Shown: positions 38,514 through 47,793 of the stretch, piece by piece
Layout of the letters: each line of letters opens with the position of its first letter
How positions within the stretch are numbered: position 1 is the first letter of the stretch
Position numbers and translations under genes: made by a program
The notes under the pieces: model-generated
What the model saw: only the letters and a program-made list of their open reading frames with translations
What the model was told of the DNA's origin: nothing
Database searches by the model: none
Source: Rahnella sikkimica
Lineage (GTDB): Bacteria > Pseudomonadota > Gammaproteobacteria > Enterobacterales > Enterobacteriaceae
Direction: 5' to 3'
DNA length: 64,000 bases
NCBI RefSeq assembly: GCF_002951615.1
Contig: NZ_CP019062.1
Span: 2,542,001 to 2,606,000 of the forward strand

Positions 38514-39401
38514 GTGATGATTAAGCAATACCTGCAAGTAACGAAACCAGGAATTATTTTCGGCAACTTAATTTCTGTCATCGGGGGATTCCTCCTTGCT
38601 GCCAAAGGCAGCATCGACTTCCCACTTTTTCTCGCCACGCTGGTGGGTGTATCGCTGGTCGTCGCATCGGGTTGTGTCTTTAACAACTTCATCGACCGCG
38701 ACATCGACCGGATCATGGAAAGAACGAAGAACCGGGTCCTGGTGAAAGGGCTTATTCCGCCGAAAACAACCCTGGTTTACGCGACCATTCTGGGTATTGC
38801 GGGCTTTGCGTTGTTGTATATCGGAGCCAATCCGCTGGCTATGTGGCTGGCGGTTATGGGCTTTGTGATTTATGTCGGCGTTTACAGCCTGTACATGAAG
38901 CGCAACTCGGTTTACGGCACGCTGATCGGCAGCTTGTCTGGCGCAGCGCCACCGGTGATTGGTTACTGTGCCGTTTCCGGCCAGTTTGATACCGGTGCGC
39001 TGATCCTGCTTCTGATTTTCAGCCTGTGGCAGATGCCGCATTCGTACGCGATTGCCATCTTCCGCTTCAAGGATTATCAGGCAGCAGGCATCCCGGTTCT
39101 GCCGGTGGTGAAAGGTATCTCTGTCGCCAAGCATCATATTACCGTCTACATTCTGGCGTTTATGATTGCTACGCTGATGCTGACGCTGAGTGGCTACGCC
39201 GGGTATAAATACCTGATTGTGGCCGCGGCGGTCAGTATCTGGTGGCTGGGCATGGCACTGAGAGGTTATAAAACGGAAAACGACGTGGTCTGGGCGAGAA
39301 AACTGTTTGGTTTCTCCATCATCACGATCATGTCGCTCAGTTTCATGATGTCTGTGGATTTTAACTCTGCACCGGCCTCATTGCTGACCTACGTTTGGTA
39401 A
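38514..39401 (+). CDS. cyoE: Protoheme IX farnesyltransferase (haem O synthase)
   Basis: 295 aa (E. coli 296). Integral membrane UbiA-type prenyltransferase that adds farnesyl to haem B to make the haem O used by CyoB. Aspartate-rich motif [19 protein letters not shown] at about residue 60 and [20 protein letters not shown] are intact. It can start at GTG 38514 or the adjacent ATG 38517. Last gene of the cyo operon. Confidence 0.96.
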   Translation: MMIKQYLQVTKPGIIFGNLISVIGGFLLAAKGSIDFPLFLATLVGVSLVVASGCVFNNFIDRDIDRIMERTKNRVLVKGLIPPKTTLVYATILGIAGFALLYIGANPLAMWLAVMGFVIYVGVYSLYMKRNSVYGTLIGSLSGAAPPVIGYCAVSGQFDTGALILLLIFSLWQMPHSYAIAIFRFKDYQAAGIPVLPVVKGISVAKHHITVYILAFMIATLMLTLSGYAGYKYLIVAAAVSIWWLGMALRGYKTENDVVWARKLFGFSIITIMSLSFMMSVDFNSAPASLLTYVW

Positions 39402-39436
39402 CACAAGCCACAAGCCTAACCCGCTGAAATCACATT

Positions 39437-39469
39437 AAAAGGTCAGTAGCGATACTGGCCTTTTCTTTT
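39437..39469 (+). terminator. Terminator of the cyo operon
   Basis: AAAAGGTCAGTA-GCGA-TACTGGCCTTTT (one G-U pair) followed by CTTTTG. Confidence 0.85.
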
Positions 39470-39575
39470 GGTCTCCCGGTCTGGTAACACCCGTAATATC
39501 TGCTAAAGATCCATCGTTTTACCCAAACTGGCGAAAAGCACTACAATAGCCGGATTGTTATTTTGAGGTAGTAAT

Positions 39576-40940
39576 GTGAACGATAACCAGATGACCCCGC
39601 AGGAAAGTCGGGCGACGTGGGGGCTAGGGACAGTATTTTCTTTACGCATGCTTGGCATGTTTATGGTCCTGCCGGTGTTAACCACGTACGGCATGAAACT
39701 CTCCGGTGCCAGCGAAACGCTGATCGGTATCGCCATCGGTATCTACGGGCTGGCACAGGCCGTTTTCCAGATCCCGTTCGGGCTGCTTTCTGACCGCGTT
39801 GGCCGCAAACCTCTGATCGTCTTTGGTCTGGTCATCTTCTGTATTGGCAGCGTTGTTGCCGCCTCCACCGAATCTATCTGGGGCGTGATCATTGGCCGCG
39901 CCCTGCAAGGCTCCGGCGCCATTGCCGCCGCCGTCATGGCGTTGCTTTCTGACCTGACGCGTGAGCAAAACCGCACCAAAGCGATGGCGTTTATCGGTAT
40001 CAGCTTTGGGATAACTTTTGCGATTGCAATGGTTCTGGGTCCGATCATTACCCATGCGTGGGGCTTACACGCGCTGTTCTGGGCGATTGCCGTGCTGACC
40101 ATTTTGGGCATTGTCATTACGCTTGCCGTCGTCCCCTCCCCTGCCACGCATATTCTGAACCGTGAATCGAGTATGGTGAAAGGCAGCTTTGGCAAGGTTA
40201 TGGCAAACCCTAAACTGCTGAAACTGAACTTTGGCATTCTGTGTCTGCACATTTTGCTGATGTCGAGTTTTGTGGTGTTGCCGCAAGTCATGGAACACGC
40301 GGGCTTCCCGCCAAGTGAACACTGGCGCGTTTACCTGATTACGATGCTGACGTCTTTCGTTGCCGTAATCCCGGTGATTATCTACGCCGAGAAAAAGCGT
40401 CACATGAAACAAGTCTTCATGGGCTGCGTGGTGGTGTTGTTGCTGGCTGAAATTGTGCTGTGGGCCGCCGGTTTGCATTTGTGGGCCGTGATTGCCGGTA
40501 TCCAGCTGTTCTTCCTGGCGTTTAACGTCATGGAAGCCATTCTGCCGTCGCTTATCAGCAAAGAATCTCCGGCAGGATACAAAGGCACAGCGATGGGCCT
40601 GTATTCCACCAGCCAGTTTATCGGTGTGGCGATCGGCGGGAGTCTGGGCGGATATGTTTACGGTCACGCGGGAGCCGGTGCGGTCTTCCTGGTGTGTGCA
40701 GCCCTTGCTGTTGTCTGGTTGCTGGTCAGCGCCACCATGACCGAACCGCCGTATGTCAGCAGTCTGCGCATTACGCTGTCTGAACTGGCGGTAAAAGACT
40801 CCGCCCTTCAGGCGCGCATTCTGGCTCAGCCGGGCGTGGCAGAAGCCGTGGTGGTTCCGGAAGAATTCAGTGCTTACGTGAAAGTCGATACCAAACAGAC
40901 CAACCGCAAGGCACTTGAACAGCTGGTCAGCCTTGCCTGA
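39576..40940 (+). CDS. yajR: MFS transporter YajR
   Basis: 454 aa (E. coli 454). Twelve-helix major facilitator with motif A between TM2 and TM3 (GLLSDRVGRKPLI) and a cytoplasmic C-terminal YAM domain (about residues 390-454, PPYVSSLRITL onward), the diagnostic feature of YajR. The structure of the E. coli protein is known, the substrate is not. Starts at GTG 39576 (MNDNQMTPQESRATW) with TGAGGTAG in front; the ATG two bases earlier is followed at once by a stop in its frame. Confidence 0.95.
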   Translation: MNDNQMTPQESRATWGLGTVFSLRMLGMFMVLPVLTTYGMKLSGASETLIGIAIGIYGLAQAVFQIPFGLLSDRVGRKPLIVFGLVIFCIGSVVAASTESIWGVIIGRALQGSGAIAAAVMALLSDLTREQNRTKAMAFIGISFGITFAIAMVLGPIITHAWGLHALFWAIAVLTILGIVITLAVVPSPATHILNRESSMVKGSFGKVMANPKLLKLNFGILCLHILLMSSFVVLPQVMEHAGFPPSEHWRVYLITMLTSFVAVIPVIIYAEKKRHMKQVFMGCVVVLLLAEIVLWAAGLHLWAVIAGIQLFFLAFNVMEAILPSLISKESPAGYKGTAMGLYSTSQFIGVAIGGSLGGYVYGHAGAGAVFLVCAALAVVWLLVSATMTEPPYVSSLRITLSELAVKDSALQARILAQPGVAEAVVVPEEFSAYVKVDTKQTNRKALEQLVSLA

Positions 40941-40950
40941 TTGGTGTCAC

Positions 40951-40990
40951 AAAAAGGTGTGCTGCTGAAAATGGCACACCTTTTCATTTT
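40951..40990 (+). terminator. Terminator of yajR
   Basis: AAAAGGTGTGC (40952-40962) pairs with GCACACCTTTT (40974-40984), followed by CATTTTT. Confidence 0.85.
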
Positions 40991-41105
40991 TATGCCCACC
41001 GCTGTGATATCCCTCACTTAAAAAATTTCTCCAATCATTATCCTCAGGAATTCCTTAACAAAAATTTTGTCAGTGATGACGGCCGTATGGCCTTTTGAGG
41101 ATCCT

Positions 41106-42404
41106 ATGAAAACGTATGCTTTAGTCGGTACCGGCGGGCGCTCGGGTTTATACATTGAGGCGATTACCGGTAAATATCGCCACAATGCGAAATTTGTCGC
41201 TTTCTGCGACACCAACCAGACGCGAATGGATTATGCGAACCAGCAACTGGAGCAAAGCGGTATTCCCAGGGTATCCACCTGGAAAGCGTCTGATTTCAAT
41301 ACGATGCTCGACGAAACCAAACCGGATATCGTTATTGTCACCAGCATGGACCGAACGCATGACGACTATATCGTGCGCGCCCTGCACGCTGGGTGTGACG
41401 TCATTACCGAAAAACCAATGACCATCGATGAAAACCGGGCACTGCGCATTCTCGACGCCGTCGACGCCACCGGTTATCAGGTTCGCGTCGCGTTCAATTA
41501 CCGCTACGCACCGCATCACAGCAAAATCCGCGAACTGCTCCAGCAGGAAACCATCGGCGAAGTCCTTTCTGTTCACTTCGAATGGCTGCTCAATACCGAA
41601 CACGGCGCGGACTATTTCCGCCGCTGGCATCGCGAGAAACGCAATTCCGGCGGCCTGCTGGTGCATAAATCCACACACCATTTTGACCTGATGAATTTCT
41701 GGCTTAACAGCACGCCGGAGAAAGTGTATGCGCAGGGGGATTTGCGTTTTTACGGCAAGGAAAATGCCGAGAAGCGCGGCGTGAAAGATTTCTACCCGCG
41801 CGCCCACGGTTACAAACAGGCGCAGAAAGATCCTTTCGCGCTGCATATGGCGGACAATCCGCAGCTCAAAGCGCTGTATCTCAACGCCGAACACGAAGAT
41901 CACTATTTCCGCGATCAGAGTGTTTTCAGCGACGGCATCAGTATTGAAGATACGCTGTCGGTGCTGGTGAAATACCAGAATAAAGTGCAGCTGACCTATT
42001 CCCTGAATGCTTATCTGCCATGGGAAGGCCTGAACGTGGTATTCAACGGGACGAAAGGCCGTATCGAGATGAAAATTGTCGAAATGTCTTACGTGAATGC
42101 GGGCGGTAAACGGGAGAACGAAGGCAGTATCGAAAAAGCCGAAATCACGGTTTATCCGCTGTTTGCCAAACCGTGGCAAGCGCAGTTCCAGCTGGGAGAA
42201 GGCGGTCACGGCGGCGGCGATAATGCGATGCTGGAAGATCTCTTTGGCGAACGCAAAGACGATCCGTTAAAACGCGCCGCCGATCACCGCGCTGGCGCGA
42301 TGTCGATCCTCACCGGGATCGCCGGAAACCTGTCGATGCGCACTGACCGGCCGGTTTACTTCAAAGACTTCGAACTGGTCAGACGCCTGCGTCAGAAGAA
42401 ATAG
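41106..42404 (+). CDS. Gfo/Idh/MocA-family oxidoreductase
   Basis: 432 aa. N-terminal Rossmann domain begins MKTYALVGTGGRSGLY with a GxGGRS nucleotide-binding turn, and the EKPMTIDENRA motif at about residue 103 is the family's conserved lysine region. The C-terminal substrate domain (from about 130) has GGLLVHKSTHHFDLMNFWL near residue 190, a typical active-site histidine helix. The substrate is probably a sugar, inositol or sugar acid; none can be named. Ribosome site GAGGATCCT precedes ATG 41106; an in-frame start at 41067 is less likely. It stands alone between yajR and yajQ, where E. coli has no gene. Confidence 0.85.
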   Translation: MKTYALVGTGGRSGLYIEAITGKYRHNAKFVAFCDTNQTRMDYANQQLEQSGIPRVSTWKASDFNTMLDETKPDIVIVTSMDRTHDDYIVRALHAGCDVITEKPMTIDENRALRILDAVDATGYQVRVAFNYRYAPHHSKIRELLQQETIGEVLSVHFEWLLNTEHGADYFRRWHREKRNSGGLLVHKSTHHFDLMNFWLNSTPEKVYAQGDLRFYGKENAEKRGVKDFYPRAHGYKQAQKDPFALHMADNPQLKALYLNAEHEDHYFRDQSVFSDGISIEDTLSVLVKYQNKVQLTYSLNAYLPWEGLNVVFNGTKGRIEMKIVEMSYVNAGGKRENEGSIEKAEITVYPLFAKPWQAQFQLGEGGHGGGDNAMLEDLFGERKDDPLKRAADHRAGAMSILTGIAGNLSMRTDRPVYFKDFELVRRLRQKK

Positions 42405-42412
42405 CGCCCGTA

Positions 42413-42437
42413 AAAAAGGGACGCAATAATCGTCCCT
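42413..42437 (+). terminator. Hairpin after the oxidoreductase gene
   Basis: AGGGACG-CAATAAT-CGTCCCT at 42417-42437, preceded by six A; the right side lacks a clear T-run. Confidence 0.5.
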
Positions 42438-42449
42438 GTCTGAATAATG

Positions 42450-42574
42450 AATAGCCAAGCAATTCGTGTTGTGGGAAGGCGGCAACCGAAGGGATCCGAT
42501 GAGCTTACGCGGGTAAGTGATTCGGATCCCTGAGAGAAGCCAACGCATTCACAGCGCGAAGTGCGAAGGCTATT
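42450..42574. repeat. Dispersed hairpin repeat, copy B
   Basis: About 125 bp with terminal inverted repeats AATAGCC/GGCTATT at the tips, continuing as GCAATTCGTGTTGTG against CACAGCGCGAAGTGC. The central hairpin is GGATCCGATGAGCTTAC-GCGG-GTAAGTGATTCGGATCC. It matches copy A near 17.2 kb in conserved blocks, and several differences keep the pairing. The right tip ends inside the yajQ stop codon. Confidence 0.8.
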
Positions 42575-43064
42575 AGTCGCGAAAGTTTTTGAACTGGAAC
42601 GGCTGGCCGAGATCCCCGTTGCGAATCAGCGCCATAACGGCCTGCAAGTCATCGCGGGCTTTACCGGTGACACGAACTTCATCGCCCTGAACCTGCGCCT
42701 GCACCTTAATCTTACTGTCTTTGATCAGCTTGACGATTTTCTTCGCCAGCGCCGATTCAATTCCGGAATGCAGTTTAGCTTCGAGGCTGTAGGTTTTGCC
42801 GCTGTGCTCCATCTGCTCAGGAATTTCCAGTGCGCCGCCTTCAATGCCACGCTTGGCCAGCTTTTCACGCAAAATATCCACCAGCTGATTCACCTGAAAA
42901 TCAGATTCGCTGGCGACTTTAACGCTTTCGTTCTTTTCATTGAGATCGAAGCTGGCAGGAATGTTACGGAAATCCCAGCGGGTTTGCAGTTCACGGCTGG
43001 CATTTTCCACGGCATTGCGCACTTCCTGCATGTCGATTTCGGAAACAATGTCAAAAGACGGCAT
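42573..43064 (-). CDS. yajQ: YajQ family cyclic-di-GMP/nucleotide-binding protein
   Basis: 163 aa (E. coli 163), two ferredoxin-like alpha/beta domains. YajQ-family proteins bind nucleotides and RNA, and homologues in Xanthomonas and Pseudomonas bind cyclic di-GMP. It starts [20 protein letters not shown] and ends [11 protein letters not shown], both family-standard, so the repeat at its 3' end has not changed the protein. Divergent from panE across 260 bp in which no clear site is seen. Confidence 0.94.
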   Translation of the reverse strand: MPSFDIVSEIDMQEVRNAVENASRELQTRWDFRNIPASFDLNEKNESVKVASESDFQVNQLVDILREKLAKRGIEGGALEIPEQMEHSGKTYSLEAKLHSGIESALAKKIVKLIKDSKIKVQAQVQGDEVRVTGKARDDLQAVMALIRNGDLGQPFQFKNFRD

Positions 43065-43324
43065 AATCGCTTCTCCCTGTAGTTTTGTATTGCACGTTTT
43101 ATGGCGAGCATAATGTCGATGATGGCGTGCATAATACCGCCTTCAACCGTCGATGCCAAACGGCAACAAAAAACCAGCCACACAATGTCGCGATGGTCAA
43201 AAAGTGCAGGTGAAAATGTGATGTGCAGCACAAATGTCTATACTAATAAGATAACCGGACAGCAGAATATTCTTTCTACAACTGGCTTTAAAGGCGGTTT
43301 TCGCCGCATTCCCCGGGAGGCACA

Positions 43325-44236
43325 ATGAAAATAACAGTTCTTGGTTGTGGTGCGCTGGGGCAACTTTGGCTTTCAGCACTTTATCAGCAAGGCCACGACG
43401 TTCAGGGCTGGATACGCATTCCGCAGCCGTTTTGTGCCGTCAACGTGATTTCCCCCGAAGGCATCGCCTTCAACCGCAATCTGCCCACCAATGATCCCGA
43501 ACATCTGGCGCAAAGCGAATTACTGCTCGTGACCCTGAAAGCCTGGCAGGTTTCCGGGGCCGTCAGCGCGCTGATGCCGATGCTTAACGATAATTGCGCG
43601 ATATTATTGCTGCACAACGGCATGGGAACTGTCGATGAATTGCCACCCAACCGGCTGGCGATTTTGCAGGGCGCAACCACGCACGCGGCGCGTCACGAAG
43701 GCAATGCCATTCTCCACGTTGCCACCGGTGCCACCCATATCGGGCCGGTTTCACCACGCGGTGCGGCGCTGAGTTCACTGGCGGATGTGCTTCATCACGC
43801 GCTGCCGGACGTCGCGTGGCATGACAACATCAAACCGTCGTTGTGGAATAAACTGGCGGTAAACTGCGTGATTAATCCCCTGACCGCCACCTACGAGTGT
43901 ACCAACGGGGATTTGCTGGCCTATGGCGACCAGATTGAACAAATCTGTCAGGAAGTCGCGCAGGTCATGGCGATTGAAGGCGTTGAAATTCACAGTGAAT
44001 CACTGCTGAGTTTTGTGTATCAGGTGATTGATTCCACCGCCGCCAATCACTCTTCCATGTTGCAGGACATCCGCAACCAGCGTCACACTGAAATTGATTA
44101 CATCACCGGTTACCTGCTGCGTCGCGGACGCAAATACGGGCTTAATCTACCTGTGAATACCGGATTATTTGAACAAGTAAAAAGAAAGGAAAACGACTAT
44201 GAGCGCATCAGTTCTGGTCTGCCTGGCACCTGGTAG
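43325..44236 (+). CDS. panE: 2-dehydropantoate 2-reductase PanE
   Basis: 303 aa (E. coli 303). NADPH-dependent reduction of ketopantoate to pantoate in pantothenate/CoA biosynthesis. Nucleotide-binding GCGALG at residues 7-12; catalytic Lys in the conserved [17 protein letters not shown] segment (about 170-190). Ribosome site GGGAGGC before ATG 43325. Its 3' end overlaps yajL by 38 bp, as in E. coli. Confidence 0.95.
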   Translation: MKITVLGCGALGQLWLSALYQQGHDVQGWIRIPQPFCAVNVISPEGIAFNRNLPTNDPEHLAQSELLLVTLKAWQVSGAVSALMPMLNDNCAILLLHNGMGTVDELPPNRLAILQGATTHAARHEGNAILHVATGATHIGPVSPRGAALSSLADVLHHALPDVAWHDNIKPSLWNKLAVNCVINPLTATYECTNGDLLAYGDQIEQICQEVAQVMAIEGVEIHSESLLSFVYQVIDSTAANHSSMLQDIRNQRHTEIDYITGYLLRRGRKYGLNLPVNTGLFEQVKRKENDYERISSGLPGTW

Positions 44237-44807
44237 CGAAGAAATAGAAGCCGTCACCGTGATTGATTTACTGGTTCGCGCCGGTATCAGTGTGACGACC
44301 GCCAGCGTTGCGGGGGATGGCAATCTGGAAATCCGCTGTTCACGCGGCGTGCGTATTCTGGCGGACGCCGCGCTGGTGGATGTCGCCGATGACGATCACG
44401 ACGTGGTTGTTTTACCCGGCGGTCTGGGCGGCGCGACCTGTTTCAGCGAAAGCCCGCTGCTGGTGGAAAAAGTCCGTCAGATGCACGTCAGCGGTAAAAT
44501 TGTGGCGGCGATCTGCGCCGCACCCGCGCTGGTGCTGGAATATCACGATTTATTCCCTGTCGGTAACATGACCGGTTTTCCGGGCCTGAAAGACAAAATC
44601 GATCCGAACAAATGGTCCGATCGCCGGGTGATTTTCGATCCGCGCGTAAACCTGCTCACCAGCCAGGGGCCGGGAACGTCGATGGAGTTCGCACTTAAAA
44701 TTATCGACCTGCTGCTGGGCAAAACCAAAGCCGCAGAAATTGTCGCGCAACTGGTACTGGCACCGGGTATTTATAACTACACCGATGAAGGTGCACGCGA
44801 ATCCTAA
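44199..44807 (+). CDS. yajL: DJ-1/PfpI-family protein deglycase/chaperone YajL
   Basis: 202 aa (E. coli 196). DJ-1 superfamily protein of oxidative-stress defence; proposed roles include protein deglycation and thiol chaperoning. The nucleophile-elbow cysteine is Cys106 (VAAICAAPA), with the partner Glu15 in GSEEIEAV. The ribosome site AAAGGAAAA lies in the panE coding region, so translation is probably coupled. The C-terminus is a few residues longer than in E. coli. Confidence 0.94.
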   Translation: MSASVLVCLAPGSEEIEAVTVIDLLVRAGISVTTASVAGDGNLEIRCSRGVRILADAALVDVADDDHDVVVLPGGLGGATCFSESPLLVEKVRQMHVSGKIVAAICAAPALVLEYHDLFPVGNMTGFPGLKDKIDPNKWSDRRVIFDPRVNLLTSQGPGTSMEFALKIIDLLLGKTKAAEIVAQLVLAPGIYNYTDEGARES

Positions 44808-44824
44808 TCCGGATGCCGCAAAGC

Positions 44825-44856
44825 AAAAGGGGCTCAGCATAGCTGAACCCCTTTTT
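44825..44856. terminator. Bidirectional terminator between yajL and thiI
   Basis: AAAAGGGGCTCAGC-ATA-GCTGAACCCCTTTT (44825-44855 region, one C/A mismatch), A-rich and T-rich on the respective sides. Confidence 0.85.
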
Positions 44857-44873
44857 CACATCAGGAACACGCG

Positions 44874-46322
44874 TTAAGGTCTGTAAACTTTGACGTTGTT
44901 AAAGCCCTGCTCTTTCAGATACAGCGCCTGCAAGCGGCTCATTACGCCACGGTCGCAATACAGCAGATAGGTTTTAGTCTGGTCGAGATCGCCAAACTGA
45001 GTCGCCAGTTTATAGAACGCCAGAGGTTTAACCTCAACGTTTTCCAGCGCCAGCGGCTGTGCTTCAACTTCATCCGGCGCACGGACATCCAGCACAATGT
45101 CGGTTGACGTAAATTCAGCGACCGTTTCAACTTCCGGCACGACTTCGGCGGCTTGCGCTGCAATTTCGCGGATATCGACATTTCGCGCTTCGCTGACGAC
45201 TTTATCCAGCACGCTGAAATCGAACATCGCTTCTTCGGCTTCGATTTTCGCTTTCACGGCTTTCACGGTCGGGCTTTTGGAAATCACACCGCAATATTCC
45301 GGCATGGTTTTCGCGAAATCTTCCGTACCGATTTCACGGGCAATCTTGATGATGTGCTCTTTATCGTGAGAAATCAGCGGACGCAGGATCAGCGTGTCAG
45401 ACACGTTGTCGATCAGGCGTAAGTTGGTCAGCGTCTGGCTGGACACCTGGCCCAGTGCTTCGCCGGTGACCAGCGCCTGCACGCCATAACGTTCAGCAAT
45501 AGAAGAAGCGGCACGTACCATCATACGTTTGAGCACAACGCCCATCTGGCCGTCTTCCACTTTCTCGAGGATCTCGCCCACAACCGGTTCGAAATCGATA
45601 GAGATGAAACGCACGCGGTGCGAGCTGCCAAATCGGTTCCACAGATAATGTGCGACCTGTTTCACGCCAATTTCATGCGCTGCGCCGCCCAGATTGAAGA
45701 AGCAATAATGCACACGACAGCCGCGACGCATCAGCATATAACTGGAGACACCGGAGTCGAAACCGCCAGAAATCAGCGACATAACATCTTCCTGAGTCCC
45801 GATCGGATAACCGCCCTGACCTTCGAGACGGCTTTTCACCAGCACCAGCTTGTCGTCATTGATTTCCAGTTTCACCGTCACCTGTGGCGCGGTCAGGCTG
45901 ACCTTCGCCGATTCGATGTGCTGGTTCAGACCGCCGCCAACGTAGCGCTCAACTTCCGTAGACGAAAAATCATGTTTGCCACGACGTTTAACACGAACGC
46001 AAAACGTTTTACCTTCAACTTCATGGCGATAGGCTTCGAGAACCTGTTCGAAAATGTGGTGAACGTCAGTATAAGGACGATCCTCTACTTCTTCGACATA
46101 ACGGATGCCCGGAATACGGCAAAGTAATTCCTGAATCAGGTCGTGTTTGCTTTCGTCTTTGCTGCGAACTTCGATATGATCCCAATGGCGGACTACTGCC
46201 AGCGTCTCATCATGCGGCCGCACAATGTTGCGAATGCTGCTTGAGAGGATCTTAATGAAGCGCAAACGCACAGATTGGCTCTTGATGGTGATTTCGGGGA
46301 ACAATTTAATGATAAACTTCAT
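44874..46322 (-). CDS. thiI: tRNA 4-thiouridine / thiazole sulfurtransferase ThiI
   Basis: 482 aa (E. coli 482). N-terminal ferredoxin-like and THUMP domains (to about residue 165), PP-loop SGGFDS at 185-190, Cys344 in MPEYCGV, and a C-terminal rhodanese domain with the persulfide-carrying Cys456 (LLYCDRG). It makes s4U8 in tRNA and provides sulfur for the thiamine thiazole. The presence of the rhodanese domain means both functions are expected. Divergent from xseB, with a large inverted repeat in the gap. Confidence 0.97.
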   Translation of the reverse strand: MKFIIKLFPEITIKSQSVRLRFIKILSSSIRNIVRPHDETLAVVRHWDHIEVRSKDESKHDLIQELLCRIPGIRYVEEVEDRPYTDVHHIFEQVLEAYRHEVEGKTFCVRVKRRGKHDFSSTEVERYVGGGLNQHIESAKVSLTAPQVTVKLEINDDKLVLVKSRLEGQGGYPIGTQEDVMSLISGGFDSGVSSYMLMRRGCRVHYCFFNLGGAAHEIGVKQVAHYLWNRFGSSHRVRFISIDFEPVVGEILEKVEDGQMGVVLKRMMVRAASSIAERYGVQALVTGEALGQVSSQTLTNLRLIDNVSDTLILRPLISHDKEHIIKIAREIGTEDFAKTMPEYCGVISKSPTVKAVKAKIEAEEAMFDFSVLDKVVSEARNVDIREIAAQAAEVVPEVETVAEFTSTDIVLDVRAPDEVEAQPLALENVEVKPLAFYKLATQFGDLDQTKTYLLYCDRGVMSRLQALYLKEQGFNNVKVYRP

Positions 46323-46386
46323 GGCAGTCTTTTGTTAGCGGGTGAAAAAACGGGGTAGTAAGTCGCTGAATAAGGATCTAGGATCT

Positions 46387-46440
46387 TATTATTGCTAAGC
46401 CAAATGGATGTTATGTGTCACATTGGGCTTAGCAATAATA
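46387..46440. repeat. 19-bp inverted repeat between thiI and xseB
   Basis: TATTATTGCTAAGCCAAAT (46387-46405) and ATTGGGCTTAGCAATAATA (46422-46440) are complementary except for one position, with a 16-nt loop. It lies 65 bp before the thiI start and 158 bp before the xseB start. The remainder of the 46323-46597 gap includes a GGATCTAGGATC direct repeat at about 46374-46385. Confidence 0.75.
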
Positions 46441-46597
46441 TCTGCGGCGCAGAGTATATCACTTAAAATGCGTACTCTGTGCACAAAACCCGACAGCAGA
46501 TGTCATGCTGCACAGGAATGTCTCTCGAGGCTGAAACCCGGCTCTGCGGCTCAGACCTCTGATCATCAATTCTGATCAACGATATCAAAAGAGAATT

Positions 46598-46839
46598 ATG
46601 CCAAAAAATCTGCACCACCTGCCAATTTTGAAACGGCTCTGGCCGAACTGGAACAGATCGTTTCCCGCCTTGAATCTGGCGAGCTGCCTCTGGAAGATGC
46701 GCTGAACGAATTTGAACAAGGCGTCCAGCTGGCACGTCAGGGACAGCAAAAACTGCAGCAGGCAGAGCAACGCGTTCAGATCCTGCTCGACAGTGATCAT
46801 GATGCCCCGCTGACCCCTTTCACCCCGGAAGCAGAGTAA
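46598..46839 (+). pseudogene. xseB: Exonuclease VII small subunit XseB, frameshifted after codon 3
   Basis: XseB helps XseA degrade single-stranded DNA. From 46609 to the TAA at 46837-46839 the sequence encodes a complete XseB body ([18 protein letters not shown] ... LTPFTPEAE, 76 aa). The start ATG at 46598 with site AGAGA is out of frame with it: the reading ATG CCA AAA AAT runs for 35 codons to a TGA at 46703. The A-run 46603-46608 has six A; seven would give MPKK plus 76 aa, exactly the 80 aa of E. coli XseB. No ATG, GTG or TTG exists in the body's frame back to a TGA at 46573. Either a real one-base deletion or a sequencing error in the homopolymer. Confidence 0.88.
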
Positions 46840-46845
46840 CTGGTC

Positions 46846-47775
46846 ATGTCTGAAGCGATCTCCTTATCTTCTTCTGACAGCTTTACTGGCGAACTTCGTG
46901 CCATGCAAAAGCGTGTCGACGGTGTTTTGACGGCCTACGTCAGCGCACAACCTCTGGCGGATTTACCGCTGGTGGAGGCGATGCGGTACGGCTCGTTGCT
47001 GGGAGGAAAACGTCTGCGCCCGTATCTGGTGTATGCCAGTGGTCAGTTGTTCAGCCTGGATTTGAAAAATCTGGACGCACCGGCGGCGGCGGTAGAATGC
47101 GTTCACGCGTATTCCCTGATCCACGATGATTTACCTGCGATGGACGACGACGATTTGCGCCGTGGTCAGCCGACCTGCCACATTAAATTCGGCGAAGCTA
47201 ATGCCATTCTTGCCGGTGATGCATTGCAGACACTGGCATTTTCGATTCTCGCCGATGGCGATATGCCTGACGTGGCCGTGAAAGATCGCCTGTCGATGAT
47301 TTCCGAACTGGCCAGCGCCAGCGGAGCCAGCGGTATGTGCGGCGGTCAGGCTTTAGATTTGGCTGCCGAAGGGCAGCAGGTCAATCTTGACGCGCTGGAA
47401 AAAATCCATCGCCACAAAACCGGTGCGCTGATACGCGCCGCCGTGCGCATGGGCGCGCTGGCCGCCGGTGAATCCGGACGCGCCGTGTTGCCGATCCTCG
47501 ATAACTACGCGCAGGCGATTGGTTTAGCGTTTCAGGTTCAGGACGATATTCTGGATGTGATTGGCGATACCGCCACGCTGGGTAAACGTCAGGGCGCGGA
47601 TCAACAACTCGGTAAAAGTACTTACCCGGCCCTGCTGGGCCTGGACGGCGCAAAAGCCAAAGCGATGGATCTGTATCAGGAAGCCGTTTCCGCACTGGAT
47701 CAGCTGGCTGCACTTTCTTATAACACCGCGCCACTTCTCGCGTTAGCCAGCTTTATCATTGAACGCGATAATTAA
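46846..47775 (+). CDS. ispA: (2E,6E)-farnesyl diphosphate synthase IspA
   Basis: 309 aa (E. coli 299). Condenses dimethylallyl/geranyl diphosphate with isopentenyl diphosphate to farnesyl diphosphate, precursor of undecaprenyl-PP, quinone side chains and haem O. First aspartate-rich motif DDLPAMDDDD at about residue 94 and second motif DDILD at about 235 are intact. The N-terminus is about 10 residues longer than in E. coli. Begins 6 bp after the xseB stop, so normal translation of xseB may help its expression; the xseB frameshift could reduce coupling. Confidence 0.95.
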   Translation: MSEAISLSSSDSFTGELRAMQKRVDGVLTAYVSAQPLADLPLVEAMRYGSLLGGKRLRPYLVYASGQLFSLDLKNLDAPAAAVECVHAYSLIHDDLPAMDDDDLRRGQPTCHIKFGEANAILAGDALQTLAFSILADGDMPDVAVKDRLSMISELASASGASGMCGGQALDLAAEGQQVNLDALEKIHRHKTGALIRAAVRMGALAAGESGRAVLPILDNYAQAIGLAFQVQDDILDVIGDTATLGKRQGADQQLGKSTYPALLGLDGAKAKAMDLYQEAVSALDQLAALSYNTAPLLALASFIIERDN

Positions 47776-47793
47776 ACTTACTATGAGCAACTG

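Noticed and set aside
41148..42209. 353-codon open frame opposite the Gfo/Idh/MocA gene
   Set aside because: No ribosome site or family signature; a side effect of the codon pattern of the true gene.
46598..46705. 35-codon reading from the xseB ATG as a separate small protein, or programmed -1 frameshifting at A-AAA-AAT
   Set aside because: The peptide is only the out-of-frame translation of the xseB body. Frameshifting at codon 3 without a downstream stimulatory structure would be very unusual; a deletion or read error is simpler.
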